From contig NC_067122.1 of assembly GCF_021347895.1 (NCBI RefSeq), positions 13,629,983 to 13,693,982 of the forward strand: a stretch of 64,000 nt of DNA, in the 5' to 3' direction. Both the position numbers and the translations under genes were made by a program. The notes beneath the pieces are model-generated. The model made no database searches, was not told where the DNA came from, and worked only from the letters and a program-made list of their open reading frames with translations. Each line of letters starts with the position of its first letter. Positions within the stretch are counted from its first letter, which is position 1. Of the stretch, positions 41,601 to 57,300 are shown in pieces. The DNA comes from Acanthochromis polyacanthus. Taxonomy: Eukaryota; Chordata; Actinopteri; Pomacentridae.

Positions 41601-43271
41601 TATTAGAGCAGTCACATATGACTATATTTCTATTGATTAATCTATCAACGATTTTACAGATTAGCTGATTTATGTAAGCGATCCATTTTCAACAAATTTG
41701 AATTACCGTGTCGCTTACCTTCATTTTATTTTTTAGTTCTGAGCTTTGGAAATATATTTTACATCTAGCAAGTTTTTAAAAAAAAAAATGTTCAAAGGCT
41801 CTTTCTACTAATGAATAGGCAGCACACGGTGGTTTGCTCTTTCTAGCAGTGCATCTTCTACAGTTGCCATCAAAACTTTTCACTTTGGACAAATCACCCT
41901 TTTGTTTAAAAGCCTTGAGTCTTTGAAAAAACGGACTCTGTTGCAGCTGCCATTTTCTAAAACTGTAGCCTTGAGTTCACTCGACCAATGACTGAATGCG
42001 TCACAGAAATGACTGACATCATTATGAGGCAATGTTTGTAATATGGAGGAAAATGATTCAGTTAAAGAATTTTAGAAAATAAAGTGTCCCATTTGTGTGA
42101 ATGCAGCATCAGAATAATTCATTGTGCAGATGAATCATGACAGCCTGAACATTCATGTTTGAAAATGAGCACATCTGTGACATTTAGGAATCAATAAATG
42201 AAAACAATGGTGAAGTAGAATAAGCAGATCTGAATATATATCAATGAAGTAAATTAGATAAAAATGTATGATTAAAAGAAAAGAAAGGTAACAAATATGG
42301 CAACCTTAACACATCGGCCGTGGGAGTTTCCTTTTTGTTAGACAAAGTAAAACGGTGCATTCATGCACTAATGTAATTGTTTTCCACAGTTTGAGTGGAA
42401 CTGAGAAACACTGATAATTATGGTGATGTCAGTAAGACATTTCTGTAGGTGTTAGTTGGGTGTACATTAAAAAGGTGAAAATTAGATTCAAATACTGTCT
42501 GCAACATTGATGCCAAGAAATGGATTCTGAAAATACAATTTGCAATGCAACCAAAAGAGTTCAACAATTCTGTGCTTCTCTGCTTATTTATTTTTTGTTC
42601 ATTTTTGCTTACTTCGAGAAACTCTACCACGAAATCAGAAAAATTCTCTTCCGTTTTTGTTACCAGAAGCAAAATGACCTCTGCTTACTGCAAACTATGG
42701 TGAGCAGTGTCCTTTTGCAGCAGTGGAGGAAAAAAAAAAGTTTGAGAAAATCTGAGTGAAAATTGCTCCAAATCAAGTTTTTGGAAAACCTAGATATTCT
42801 TCTTTTTTTTTATTATTTTTAAAAAACAAACAAACAATGAAATCAACATTCGAGTGGCGGTAGCAGAGCGAGCATGTTGAACTTTTAATCCTTTAATCTT
42901 CTACTTCACTTTGGTTTGTATACATTTCAGCGACTTCATATAAATCAATGAGTAACTCGCAACATCAGATAGAAAAGGCTCGCTGACACTCACTTCTTTG
43001 ACCCACCACCCCCATCTTTTTTTTTCCTTTCCACCTCTCCACCGCTGCTCTCATGTATTCCTCGGCTGCACTGTGTTTTTCTCCCCTGCTCCTTGTTTGG
43101 AGTGATTACTCCTACCAGTGAACGAGGGGCTGTGTTTTCCACGACTGTAGTTTTGCGATACCAGGCCCATAACTTTCAGTAGGAAGAAATAGCTTCTCTC
43201 CCTCTGCATCCCATTTATACGCCGTATCTTGTTTCTGTGTAGGAAGTTCCATTACTCTGTAGCTTGGAGGC

Positions 43272-43336
43272 TGGTGGAGGGAGGGAGGGCGGGAGGCAGG
43301 GAGAGAGGAGGGAGGAGGGAGGTGGAGGAGATGAAA
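43272..43336 (+). repeat. Polypurine G/A tract with repeated GGGA runs
   Basis: Almost pure purine on the + strand, with runs such as GGGAGGGAGGGCGGGAGGCAGG and then GAGGAGGGAGGAGGGAGG. Four or more G-triplets lie close together, so it could form a G-quadruplex or triplex. Only composition is seen. Confidence 0.85.
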
Positions 43337-44209
43337 AGGGGTGATAGAAGGTTGCGGCTGTTCCTGTTGCTGGTGCTGCAGACGCTTTCCCCTTCAACAG
43401 AGAAGCAAAACACAACATGTTGATGTGCAGCGAGCAGAGATTTAATCACCTTTATTATGTTTTAACTCATCAAAATATGGAGTGCGGCGCGACGGAGACA
43501 GAAGGAATTAGACAAAGGCAGTGACATGTCAGACACATCATGTCGCTGCTCACTTATTTAACACAAAAGACAGTCAGCGCAAGATTTACAAAGATATTCC
43601 ACAATAGCTGCAGCTATGATGCATCCTGTTTGCCTTCTGAAGCTCTTCACACACAAGACTGGTGATTATGTGAACTTGTTATTGTGGTCTTGATGAATGC
43701 GAGTGTCATGTTTAGACGTCGGCCCCCGACTCTAATGCTACCCAGACTGTATTTTCCTAACATAGCGTAATCCCTCCGAAAAGTCTTCCTGCTTACACTG
43801 GCCACTGAGAGGTAATTCCTCAAAGTATCCCATGCTGAAAGCGTTGTGATAAATGACTGGCAGCGTCCCCTTCTTTTCGCAGATCATAGAACCCTATCAT
43901 GATGTAATTCTGTGCAATTAGCCAAACATGACAGTAACTCAAAAGTCATTATGACATTTAATCTCTTTTGAGGAATCTCCAAGCATTTATCATAACGTAA
44001 AGTGACATCTCAGTGGAGGCCCTCCAAACAGTCAAGAGAAGGTTGGAGTTGACTGCGCCGGCTTAAGGCCTCTGCTTTAGCTGTTTAGTAATCTTGGCGT
44101 CCTCTCCTCCTCCTATTACCCTTGTCTTATTCCCAGCCTCTCCCTGGTGGCAGGGATCATCATGATATACACGCTAGGATTTGCCTCTGTGTGTTGGAAA
44201 ACAGAGGAG

Positions 44210-46884
<2,675 letters not shown>

Positions 46885-47525
46885 TAATGGAATTTGATAG
46901 GACCCAGAAGCAGAGCTGGACACAAGTTTAGAGAGTTGTTTTATTTATAACTGAAGGCAAGGTGAAGGTGAGTAAGACTTGTAGTTTTCCTGTGGTGAGT
47001 GACAGTCGAGGGAGAGTCGTGGCAAGAGGAGAGGCTTGCTCGTTGTTGGGTAGAGAGAAACTCAATAAGATGTCTGGCTAGAGAAAGATGTGGCTGGCTG
47101 TAGAGTGGCACGGCTGGCTTTGCACAGGACTGAGGTAGCCTGGTGGTAAGCAAGGCGGGGCAGGCAGACTGGTTACCAGAGGTAACAGTGGAACCGAGGC
47201 AGATGGAGACGACGGTTCGAGTTTCAGTATAAAACGAGGAGAAAAGTAGCAAAAGTAAATGAAGAAAAATGGCTGTAGCATTGCTACTGTGGGAGTAGAC
47301 TGAATAACTGACCAAGAGTGAAGTGAAAAACTGGGGTATAAGTACTGCAGAGGCTCAATTTGTAGATAAGAATCAGTTGTGCAGGGAGCTGCCACGCCCA
47401 GCCATACCAGCATGTAGAGATGATGAACCGGAGACACACAAGAGACAAAACAGAGAAGGGGAATAAATGGCAGAGACACAAGAAAGGGGAGGGAGACACA
47501 GCGGAGCATGAAACCTTGTCCCTTC
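46885..47525. repeat. Possible dispersed fish repeat (unnamed)
   Basis: The style (GACCCAGAAGCAGAGCTGGAC, GGCAAGGCGGGGCAGGCAG-like wording, TATAAGTACTGCAGAGG, ATCAGTTGTGCAGGGAGCTGC, CACGCCCAG, GACAAAACAGAGAAGG) resembles low-copy dispersed elements seen beside many fish genes. These carry purine-rich bodies and a short TATA-like segment before an ATCAGCTGTG-type motif. No terminal repeats or coding domain were located, so class and limits are uncertain. Confidence 0.35.
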
Positions 47526-47789
47526 TGTGTTCTATATTAGGGTTTATCTGCGGGAGGTAGGTTAGGCCTTGTCCATACGCACAAGGATAATTTCTAAAGC
47601 ATAGCTTTTTCTGTGCATTTGGTATTTTTGTCCACATGCATGTACAGTTTTAGGCAATTGAAACTCTGTTTACAGCATAGATATGGTAAAATGAATTTTT
47701 GGCTTGTGACGTCAGTAAACACTGTCATCTACTTTGTTTACAAAAGGCGATTTTTGTGCAAAACAGACGTAGTCAGAACAGGGCTGGCA

Positions 47790-48110
47790 TGTACAACCTT
47801 TAATTCAAGTGCATTTATTCAGTGGGGAAAGAATCACACATCAGAAATAAGAATTAAGAATATAGAAATAATTCTTTTACATCAAATCATGTGTGCCAAA
47901 TTATTAGCAACCCTGATGTTAATACTTTGTACAACCCCCTTTTTCAAAACAAAACAGCGCCTAATCTTCTCCAATAATACTTTCTCTTTTTTTTTTTACA
48001 ATTTTCAGTGTGAGAGTATGCTTCTGTAATAAAAATTGAATTCAGTTTAAGGCTTGTAACACATCTTAACCAGGGGTGCCAATAATTATGGAGGGCGCTG
48101 TCGGCCTTAG
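47790..48110 (-). mobile_element. Relic end of another Tc1-like element
   Basis: The segment holds CAAATTATTAGCAACCCTGA (about 47898) and ends with ACCAGGGGTGCCAATAATTA followed by TGGAGGGCGCTG (about 48070-48102). The NGGGGTGCCAATAATTNTGGAGG wording is a typical Tc1/mariner terminus in fish. Intervening sequence is A/T-rich with TTTGTACAACCCCCTTTTT, as in the 3' ends of such transposases. No intact frame or matching opposite end was found. Orientation is uncertain. Confidence 0.65.
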
Positions 48111-51100
48111 TGTCAGGCTTAATGTACACAGTCATTTTTAAAACTTGTTTTTTTTTCTTCAGTTGTTTTCAAAAAAAAATATCTGTCCACAAGAAAATGG
48201 AAAAACAAAATTGAAGTGATGTCAAGTGCGCTTAAACCAACAGGTGGTGATACAATCCTAAAGTTACGCTGGCTAATCAGAAGCTCGGAAAAGTTCAGGA
48301 TGGCAACAGTTGTGCATTGAGGAAGCAAGAAGTCATATATGTTGACTGATTCTAACGCTTCTGTCATTATAGTGGAAGATTCATTTTACGTTCATATATA
48401 AACATGTAAAAATAAAATTAGAAATAGTCCCATTAGCAAGGTTAGCGTCAGCACTCCTTTGTCCATGTCCTCTTTGTTAGTTGCAAAGCTAATGAAATAA
48501 CTGTACACGTTCCGACTCTCACAAGCCAAAACTCATTTTTTTCTTTTTTCTTCAACAATGAAACACTGTTTCTGTGAATATTCACCCTGAGTTTTTCAAA
48601 AGGTCAGTTTCCAGTGACCTCATCTAAACCTGCATTTGCATGTGAATGAAAGGCCAATAGGCTATGGATGCACGTGGACGAGGCCTCAGGAGGAGCAGTA
48701 GGTACTGTAAGGAAGCCCAGAGATGAATTTATTTGTAATTTAAACGAACTTTACCTACCTATAGTATCTACATGCACACAAATTTGTTAGGGTGATAAGC
48801 AGAAAGGATGGCACCTAAAGCGATAAGGCCATTTCTGAAGCACCAAGGAAAGTTTTGCAACTGTGAACATACTAACAAGTAAAGCCAGGAAGTTGGTCCA
48901 CTTTACTTGCAAGGTTTACAATAATGTCTGAGTCCAGTTAGAATGTAGATATTTGTCTAATTTTAGCAGGATATCTGGCTTTTACTGAGTTCAGGATGAT
49001 TGAGTTTGCTGCCATTGCTAACAAATTGAGTCTGGCTATATGACTGCAAGGAAACTAAGGTTCTGTCAGTACAGGGGCATATTGTGTTGTAAACTATGAG
49101 AAGAAAACTCTTGGTGCTCTTGTGCTTCCAAGTTTGACTTAGCTCAGGACTCAGGAATGCTCCAGATAACCAGGGGCAAAGAGGAATCCTCGATGAGAAT
49201 GTGTTATGTATCAGTGTCAGGGATGGTAAGTCAGTTGAGGAATTAACTTCATTCCAAAGGACATAGGGTCACTTGTGAATTGTTCCCAACTGACCCCATG
49301 TCCTTGGGAGCAGGGAAGGAGTCAATCATCGTCGTGTCTCAAATGGAGGGTGAGATCAAGTGGCAACACGATTGTCTGTGGTGACAGGCACCTCATAGTG
49401 TGGCTTGGACAATATAGTAGCCTAACCTAATGTTCTGGTAGCCCACAACATGGGGAAGAGGGGTTGTTACAGCACCATCGTGTCCTGGGCAATAACATTG
49501 AGGAAACTGTTTCTTAAAGTTGACCAGAGCTGGAAACAGTTTAACCAGAGACAGCAGTAGCACATAATGCACATGCCTGTACTAACACTAGCTTAGTCTA
49601 GCCCCCAGAAAACATGTACAAGTGTCCCAGCTTTAAAGTGCTTGAGATAACAGCTCAGAAAGGTCACCGGGAGCATTGCAGCACTGAGCCACAAGTTAAA
49701 CAAAACTTGAAGCACAAGAGCTCCAGAGTTCATTCCTCACTGACACAGCTTACAGCAAAGTCCACTGACACTGTGCTGATAGTGCCTTACTTTTCTGCAT
49801 TATAAAGGCAAAGTTGGATTAAAAATTCTAAACTCAGTAGCAGCCAGACATCCCACGATTACGTGACAAAATTCTAAATTCTGTTTGGACCAACTAGTTA
49901 GTTATTATTATGACTGCAAAACACTCTCTGATGCCCCATAGATGCTCTCATCACTTCAAATCTGCATCTCACCTTAACAAATTTATATAATTAACATTCC
50001 TGTTCTCACTAGCCTGAAGAATAGCTCAGAAACTGTGGTTATACCTCTTATGCTGGGGCCACTGTCACTGATTTTGTCTTTTGTAAATTGATGACCATGC
50101 TTAGCTGATAGGGTCGACAAATGACCAGCTGGTTAATTAACAGCCCAGATATTACCAAATTGAATAAACTGACAAATGGACTCATTTAACCATGGACCAT
50201 TAATGTATATTCATCGTCTCAGGATCACACATCAAGTTAAATCATGTGACCAAAGGGATAATATGTAGGTAACATCAGAATTCTACTGATAAATGCATTT
50301 AACTTAAAATAAAAAGTCACACTGCTCCTCCTGTCACTCCCTGTAACTACAGCCCCATATCATTTGGACTACCATTCCAAGATTAGGTTAATAAGCTCCA
50401 TGTTCCGTTATTGTTTTGCCTCTGACTCTTCTGCTGTGGACGGCTCTCAGACCTCTCATGGAGTCTGCTCAAACAGCTGCAGTGATGTGACAGCCTGCTG
50501 GAAGATTCCTCATTAGCAAGTTACTCAACTCTAAGTGGAAACAAGTTTAGTTAGCGCAAGCTGCTAACGTCTGCTAGCTAGTAGCACGAGCAACAAAGCA
50601 TGATGGTATTGAACTGATAACTCTGCAGCAGAACCAAAGAGTGACCAGTTTCCTGTAACCTGCACAACAAAGACATCAGAACCACAACCTTTCACATAAG
50701 CGAACAACAACAAGGAACTCCTCTTTCTTTTCATGGACTGGTAACTGGCCATATCTAACATAGTGTCACAGTGTGCTGCTAAGCAAAGGACCGCTTTACT
50801 TTAATTCATGTATTGCTTGCACTTAATTACTGATTATTGGGTAGTTAGCTTTACCATATGCTAAGTTGAAGCTAGTTACGCTTCCTGCAGATGTAGGGTT
50901 TTGTATGCAAAGCAGCCATCTTTATTTTTTATTTTTTTAAAACTGGCACCATTATCTTACATGGAAAATTCATTGGCCTTAAATATAGACACATATATAA
51001 AGAAGGAACTTTAAGCTCTTGCTTCACACTGTTGTTTCTGACCTACCATGTGTGCTGGCAGAACACTTTAATATACATGAGTTAATTTCTTAGTTAAGTA

Positions 51101-51560
51101 CATATACTTTGATTATACTGCATATATTGTTGGCTATCTTCAAAAATAATTGCTTACAGCCATTAATACTGTCATCCTCTACTTTTCAGAACTTTAAAAT
51201 GCTTCAACCTTTACAAAGTTTTTGGTTATAATAATGATTAAACTATTGTTATTCAGATTCCCAAATTGATAGTCTGGTAAATCTTGCGAGATTGATTAAT
51301 TTGGTCTTTTTATTTTCCTTCATTTGAAGATGCTGCCTCACTTTTTAATTAGGCTGATTAATAGAGACTCATGCGCATCAGTTTAGCTGTGCTGGCTCAA
51401 TGCAAGTGTTTTTCTAGTACACTGTGCAGAAAGATATGTATTTTTTGCAGTGCTAATTATATTCTGCTTACCCTTCTTCACAATAAAAGTATCCTATTGA
51501 AAGCTTTTTATATGAAGCGGTATTAGCAGTAAAAGTTTACTTAACACACTTTTGAAAACA
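48111..51560 (+). other. Intron; nothing recognised
   Basis: Unique-looking AT-rich sequence with no exon-like, RNA-like or transposon signature that I can support. Confidence 0.45.
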
Positions 51561-51705
51561 GTCATCAATCCATCTATTAGCAATACCTGCTTTATCCTGT
51601 AGAGGGTCCTAAGGGCGGAGCCTATCCCAGCCCCCTTTGGGTGACAGTCTGGATACAAACTGGACAGGTCGCCAGCTCATCACAAGACTAACACAAAGAT
51701 AAAGA
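51561..51705 (+). mobile_element. Fragment of a common fish LINE/SINE-type 3' end
   Basis: ATCAATCCATCTATTAGCAA, then CTGCTTTATCCTGTAGAGGG, then GGAGCCTATCCCAGC and CTGGACAGGTCGCCAG. This ordered set (ATCC-rich start, CTTATCC, GAGCCTATCCCAGC, GGACAGGTCGCCAG) is a very widespread fish interspersed repeat, usually interpreted as a non-LTR retroposon end. The copy is short and has diverged. Confidence 0.75.
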
Positions 51706-52437
51706 CAAAACAATCAAATAAGGCTGACAGTAAGGCTGAACGGCTAATTCACTGAAAGAACCAAGCAGACCTGCCTAATTGCAGGATCCAAATCAGCTGT
51801 TTCCAGCATGCAAGATGCTAGTTCAGAGGTTGTCGTTGTTTCCTGTAGGAGGCGTTCAACATGGCAACAGCTAGAAAAAGCCACATGAAATACGCAGCGA
51901 AAATGGCAAACTAATATCTACAGTTCATTTCCGGAAATTCAGACCACAGACAGCTGAACACAGACAGACTTTACAAACAGGAAATGGAGATGTCCCACGT
52001 GTATATTATATTTGTAGCCTTGTTATTCCTCATTCCTCCATGTTTATCGAAGTGGTTTGTAGGTGTCCCCGCATATGTGCATTTACTTACTCTACAGTGC
52101 ATATGCTGCATCCGATGTGAGAATAGTTGAGGGGCTCTTAAGTGGAAGCCTGGATCAGGAACTGAATGGAGTTACTATGACACCAGACACAAGCACCTCC
52201 ACTCCAGCAGCTTCTTCTGTTTCTCCATTCTCCCCTGCTGCTCCGCTCTCAATCAACTCGGATTTGCTTCATGTTGTTTCCCCTCTCCGTCTCTTTTCTT
52301 TGCCTCCTTTAGTTCCTCTATACAGTCTTTCATTTAGTTGAGCTCCTGCGCCAGTATGGATCAATGCAACAACGCTTTCTTGTTCTTTCTCAGTCTCACA
52401 CTCTGTTTCTGATTCTTTCTTTCTTTTTTCTCTACAG
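51706..52437 (+). other. End of the last diaph2 intron, with acceptor
   Basis: Mostly unique sequence. From about 52375 to 52437 a C/T-rich run (TTCTTTCTTTCTTTTTTCTC) leads to TACAG, the acceptor of the last exon. Confidence 0.6.
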
Positions 52438-52502
52438 ACAACCGCCGCGCAGTCCTGGAAAGGTCTCGTTCGCGCCACAACGCAAATCACCAAGCTCGAT
52501 GA
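52438..52502 (+). CDS. diaph2: diaph2-like formin, last coding exon (C-terminal tail)
   Basis: Preceded by a strong polypyrimidine tract and TCTACAG. Joined to the phase-1 G of the DAD exon (or of the 51-nt cassette), it reads DNRRAVLERSRSRHN then ANHQAR and stops at TGA 52500-52502. Vertebrate DIAPH2 ends with a very similar DNRR..LERSRSRHN tail (from memory), which is the main reason for choosing diaph2 over diaph3. The tail is strongly basic and lies directly after the DAD basic patch, so it probably adds to electrostatic contact with the N-terminal half. The two other frames of this exon are open further (stops at 52531 and 52574) and would be used only if an upstream alternative exon changed phase. 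Confidence 0.88.
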
Positions 52503-52960
52503 TCACCCGCGCCTATCACAAGACGCTAGATAAGTGCCAAAGAGGCCTGCGAGGAGGAGACGTGGAAGACATCTGAAGGAGGGACGGACCACCCCTCACT
52601 GTGGCACACTCACACTCAAAGGAATCACACACACAGCACCAAGTACGGAACAAAAATGCCTGAAGAAGCTCCACAGAACTGAAGACTCCGACACTTAATT
52701 ATCATGCCATTCATCTGATGCCTTACATATTTATTCAATAATTTCTCATTACTTTTCATGTCCGTGCACTCCCTACATGGTTTGATTTAAAAATGCTACT
52801 GCTTTCTAAAATGAATGGCTCTCATTGTCTGAAAATCCATTTGAATTCTTGCAAGTCCTCTATTTTAATCCTTTTCTAATCAGCATACTACATAGTTTTC
52901 ACACGAAACATGCATCGAACAGCGCAGTGAATTAAAAAATAGACATTCTGCCAACAGGGA
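52503..52960 (+). other. diaph2: Probable 3' UTR of diaph2, proximal part
   Basis: Non-coding sequence continues from the stop codon without a splice-like break. The first poly(A)-signal candidate is ATTAAA at 52931-52936, followed by a GT-containing stretch (AAGTAGTGTACAC, about 52966). Later candidates are ATTAAA near 53851 and AATAAA at 53912-53917, so a longer 3' UTR is possible. The true end cannot be fixed without transcripts. Confidence 0.45.
52931..52936 (+). terminator. Candidate poly(A) signal ATTAAA
   Basis: A common variant signal about 430 nt after the diaph2 stop, with GT-rich sequence about 30 nt downstream. The canonical AATAAA at 53912-53917 is an alternative. Confidence 0.3.
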
Positions 52961-54207
52961 CTGCAAAGTAGTGTACACTTATCCTGGAGAACATACCGCG
53001 AACCGTTTATTCAGCAAACACTGGGGCAGCTGTCCTTTAATAGAAGACAGGGATTCAACACCCATCTTGGCAGGATTTCAACCTGCTGACGTTTTCTCCA
53101 ACGCTGAACTCTTAACCGAAGAGGGAGGAGCTGTTTTACAAATGTCTTTTCTTCTTTCCCCTGTCAATCCCTCCTTCAACTGACATCAAGACAATTTTCA
53201 GTGGTAAATTTAAAACAAGTCCCCATGAATCACTTCACCGCATATCCCACAAAGCCACGAGAGCTGGCCCCTGTCTAAACCAATATCTCAAAGCATGTGA
53301 CTCATGGATCTTGAAACTGTAATCTCCATTTTGACAAGATGCATTTTATTTTTAGTTGTGTAGCATCTAACCGATGCCTTCGGGTGCTGATCTCTGTCCC
53401 AAGGTCGCTTTTGCTGTTAACATGAGAGACTGACACATTTTTAAATGCATATAACTGCCTGGAGGAACTAACATGAACTCTTTGACCTTTCCTGTGGTTG
53501 TGCAGGTTTTCAGTGGGGGACACATGATGATACGAAGGTATTACAGCATTTTCATTAATAATCTATTTCAATCTGTGTGTTTCTTTTTTAAATATGAGGG
53601 CTCTAGAAAAAAAGAAAAAAAAGAAAAAGAAAAGCAGTCCAGCAATTATTAATCTGTCTAGAGACCAGTGTTGATAAGTTTGCTCCACTCGGAACTCCCA
53701 AAGCATTTTCTCAATTGATGTATTTTTCTCCTGTTGGCTATTTAAAACATTAATATAATAAGTGTTGTAGGAAAACCAGAATCTCCACAAAAGGACACCT
53801 TTTTTGTTTAAACGTGTAATTAATATAATTCTAAATTATTTGTAATATAATTAAAAACAGAATCCAAAATGTTTTCGGTCTATACATGCTCCACGCGTGT
53901 TATTTGATTTAAATAAATCCTTTGGGGAGAAAAAAAAAATTGCATTCAAAATCTGCTGGGGGAATTCATAACTCAGAAAGGGTTTTAAGACCACAAACTT
54001 TACCGCTCTATTAAAAAACCCTGTTTCCTGGTGGAATGTGCGACACTGCAGCAAAATCACCTGATGCTGGGTGTTTGTATACGAGATAGTTGAAACTTTA
54101 CTGTAAGCTTTGTTTCTCTGTATGGACCCAGTGTCACACAGCTTCACGTGAACTATTTATTCATATATTCATGCCTGGGGCCACCCTGTCCCCTCACTTC
54201 CCTCAGC
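52961..54207 (+). other. Distal 3' UTR or intergenic; nothing recognised
   Basis: AT-rich sequence with a canonical AATAAA at 53912-53917 and an A/G-rich run at 53607-53633. No exon or repeat family is recognised. Confidence 0.4.
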
Positions 54208-54315
54208 TATAAGCAGTTGCTACTAAATACAACCACTGAGTCCGCATTGAGACTGGGCGCGACCAGAATAATCAACTGAGCCGCACAGCAGACAAGATGA
54301 TGCTTGTCTTAGCAA
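54208..54315 (+). promoter_or_regulatory. Possible TATA promoter plus short first exon
   Basis: TATAAG at 54208-54213 is followed after about 85 nt by GACAAG-ATG-ATG-CTT-GTC-TTA-GCA-A and then GTGAGT at 54316. This arrangement (TATA-like box, about 55-nt leader, ATG, six codons reading MMLVLA, consensus donor) is what a first exon encoding the start of a signal peptide would look like. No partner exon with a phase-1 acceptor and recognisable protein was found before the satellite at 58 kb. The pattern may be accidental. Confidence 0.25.
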
Positions 54316-57300
54316 GTGAGTCTCTTAACACCCTTCAATTCCCCAGCACTAATGGCATAAGTGACCCTTTTTCCATAACGTAAGTTACTTTACTAACACT
54401 ATAACTCAGCTTTGGCCATTGTGTGTCTGTGTGTTTCTGCCCAAACAAGTGTATATGTGTGTGTGCACCATGCCAGCTCAGTAGTCACAACAGGAACCCA
54501 GGCAAAATAGGATTCAGTGCGCTCGACTCCTGGACTGGATAGATGGAGATTTTTCATTTAAACAATCTGCCGGTGCTGCTTATGATGTGTCTGTTTCATG
54601 GTGCCTCCTCTCCCAGCCTGCATGCTTCTAAAAATGCAATTTTACACATCATCTCGGCTCAAGGTGCACCCACAGTGCTCTGAGAAGTCTGCATATTTAA
54701 GAAGACAATAATTCTCCTCTGAATATAGGGTTTGAGCAGCCATACAGAGAAAGCAGAGAGAACCAGTTTTCTGCATAAGGGATTCTGCACTGACAGGAGT
54801 TTTCAGGACTTGTTGTACACAGCAGTGATAGAGATGTGCCGTCAAAGGCAACGATTTCCTCCTTCTAATCGTCCCTCATCCCTTTGTCCTCTACACCACC
54901 ACACCTGTCCAGTTATTATAAATACAAGATAAAGAGTAATATCTGTTTTTTTTATTACCAGTCCTCCATCAACACCAGTATCTAATGGTGTATTCTCCTT
55001 TCTGATTGGATATTGTACTTACCAAAACAACCAGTGGTTTGTGGTTGTCTGTTTCTCGAATAATTTGACTTTTTTTTAAAAAAAAAAAAACGTATTCATT
55101 ATTATTTAAACAATTGTGCCAACTTTTTTTTCTCTTTTTCTTTTTTTTTGGAAAAAGTGTTCTCAGATCTTTTAGTTAAAACTATGAGAAAGATTGTACA
55201 GGCATATAAACGTTTTAAAAATTTTATTCTAGCCGTTGTTTGATGAACATTGATCCAATTAAGAACTGTCATTCTGAGTAGGAGATTTGATGTGATTCTG
55301 ATAGTCGTGGTATTTCGTATGTGAAACGCTCACCCATCTTTTGTAAGATGCAATTTGTTTGGAGTGATTTGGACAAACAAACTTTTGTAACGATTCCGTT
55401 GTATTGAGCTACGATGTTAACCATTGTAGGAGTTCCACATCATGCACATCCCTGCAACAGTGAATGCATTATGTTGTTGGAATGATGCAACACAAAACTA
55501 AATAGCAAAACTGCATCGTAAATCCTCCAGTTTTAAAAGACCGAATGGCTGGAAAGCTGTAGCTGAAAACATTAATTACAAGAGAAACTTCTACAATGAC
55601 AGCATTCCTCATTATCCCTGTAAGTGATTGTTGTATTTTTCCTCCCATCTCATCTTTTAGGATAATCAGAATTGTGTGTGTTTTTATAGAAAGTAGTGAG
55701 AGAGTCTCGGGTCCAAGGACCTGAACTGGTACATCATATTAGTGTGGAAAATAGCCCATCATCGTATCGCTTGTAACTAACAAACCTCAGCTGATGATAT
55801 GACTTGTGCTCATGGTAATTGTAAGAACGAGGAGGCAGGGGTATGAAAGATTTGTCAACAGCTGTGAAGGTGCCATTTATGTGGGGACTGGTGGCAAGCG
55901 CTCAAAGCAAAAGAAAAGTTTGCAACGTTACTTACACTCACTGCAATGCACTTTACCTCGCAAGATATTCTGCTCAGGCAGCAAAGATTTGTTTAAGATT
56001 CGTAAATACAACATTGCCACTAACAGAGTGAACTATTTGCAAAGTATTTCTTTTAGTAAATAGTTCCCAGCTGCCACATATCCAGTACTTTCCGACTTTG
56101 TTAGTGCTTACTATTGATTTGTGCGAGACCAATTGCGGCTGAATCAACAAGCAATGCTCCTAAACAAACCCTGTCCGACCACAATGTGTAAGCTGCCATA
56201 TCCCTGCCTACCTTCCTTGTTGTCATTGAGTATGTTTTAATGTCTTAAGAAACATTTATATTTGTAACATTTTAAGTTTATTTGTATCCTTAGGAACATG
56301 GGAAAAAAAACCAAAATGGTTATGCACATTGTCCTTCCATAGACTATGTAATGGGATATGATACTAAATAATAACCACTTTGTTATATAAACTGATTTCT
56401 GAAAGATACTTTGTCTCTGTCTGGTATTTATGGTGCATATTTATGCATTTAATTGCGTACTCAACGATTTCCTTATCGACTGTTCACCTTTTGTTTTGCC
56501 AGGTTTAAAATTACATCTTCAGTTTACTTTGTGGTTAGGGCAGAAAATACCTGCCCCACACTGACTTATGGACATGGATTACAGAGAGCTCAAGGTGTTA
56601 GCTCGTGATGAATGGGACAGCTCCAACCTATAAAAGCAACATATTTGGACCTCGGTGTCCCCACTGCTTTATCTTGCACAGTGTCAAAGGCAGTGATAAT
56701 GCTGTCATGTCCAACGGCAGCTTAGGGAAATTACTACAGAGTCAGAAAATACATATCCCCCAAAAATTACCTTTTTTAATCATTTTCAGACCTTAAAATC
56801 TCCCCTGTGACTACAACTTTTCCCTGCCTGCGTTAGAGGACAGGGAAAATCAGCGAAAGAAATTCAATAATTTGTTTATTATTTGATACTAAAGGATTTA
56901 ATATGATAACCGGGGAAACATTTTCTGTGGAATTCATCTTTTGTAGACAATCGAAAATCCAAGCTGTGCCCGACTGTGATACAGGCAATCTGGGTTTGAA
57001 ATTAATAATAATGTGAGATCATATTTTATTGTAGCGTGGCAAATGTGGGGAAAATTAAACTCGGCACGTGCATGTGCAGTTCACTGTGAGAGTGGACTCG
57101 TCCTGTTTCCACGGCCGAGTGTTCCTCCCCTCCCCTCCCCGCCTGGCTGTCTGAGTCCCAGCAGTGAGTGTCAAATTGCATGGCAGAGCTGCTCCTGTCC
57201 GAGCCCCTTAGCGTTACAGCCCCACCACCACCACCGAACACGCTCAAATCCAATGCCGTGTTCTTCCCTGCATGTGCCATGTCCCACTTCCCCCGCTGCA

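Noticed and set aside
43331..43423. Short frame MKRGDRRLRLFLLLVLQTLS... resembling a secretory leader
   Set aside because: Only 30 residues, next to a polypurine tract, with no promoter or exon partner; judged accidental.
47078..47509. 143-codon minus-strand frame and overlapping neighbours
   Set aside because: Lies in a probable dispersed repeat with biased purine/pyrimidine strands, which keeps frames open.
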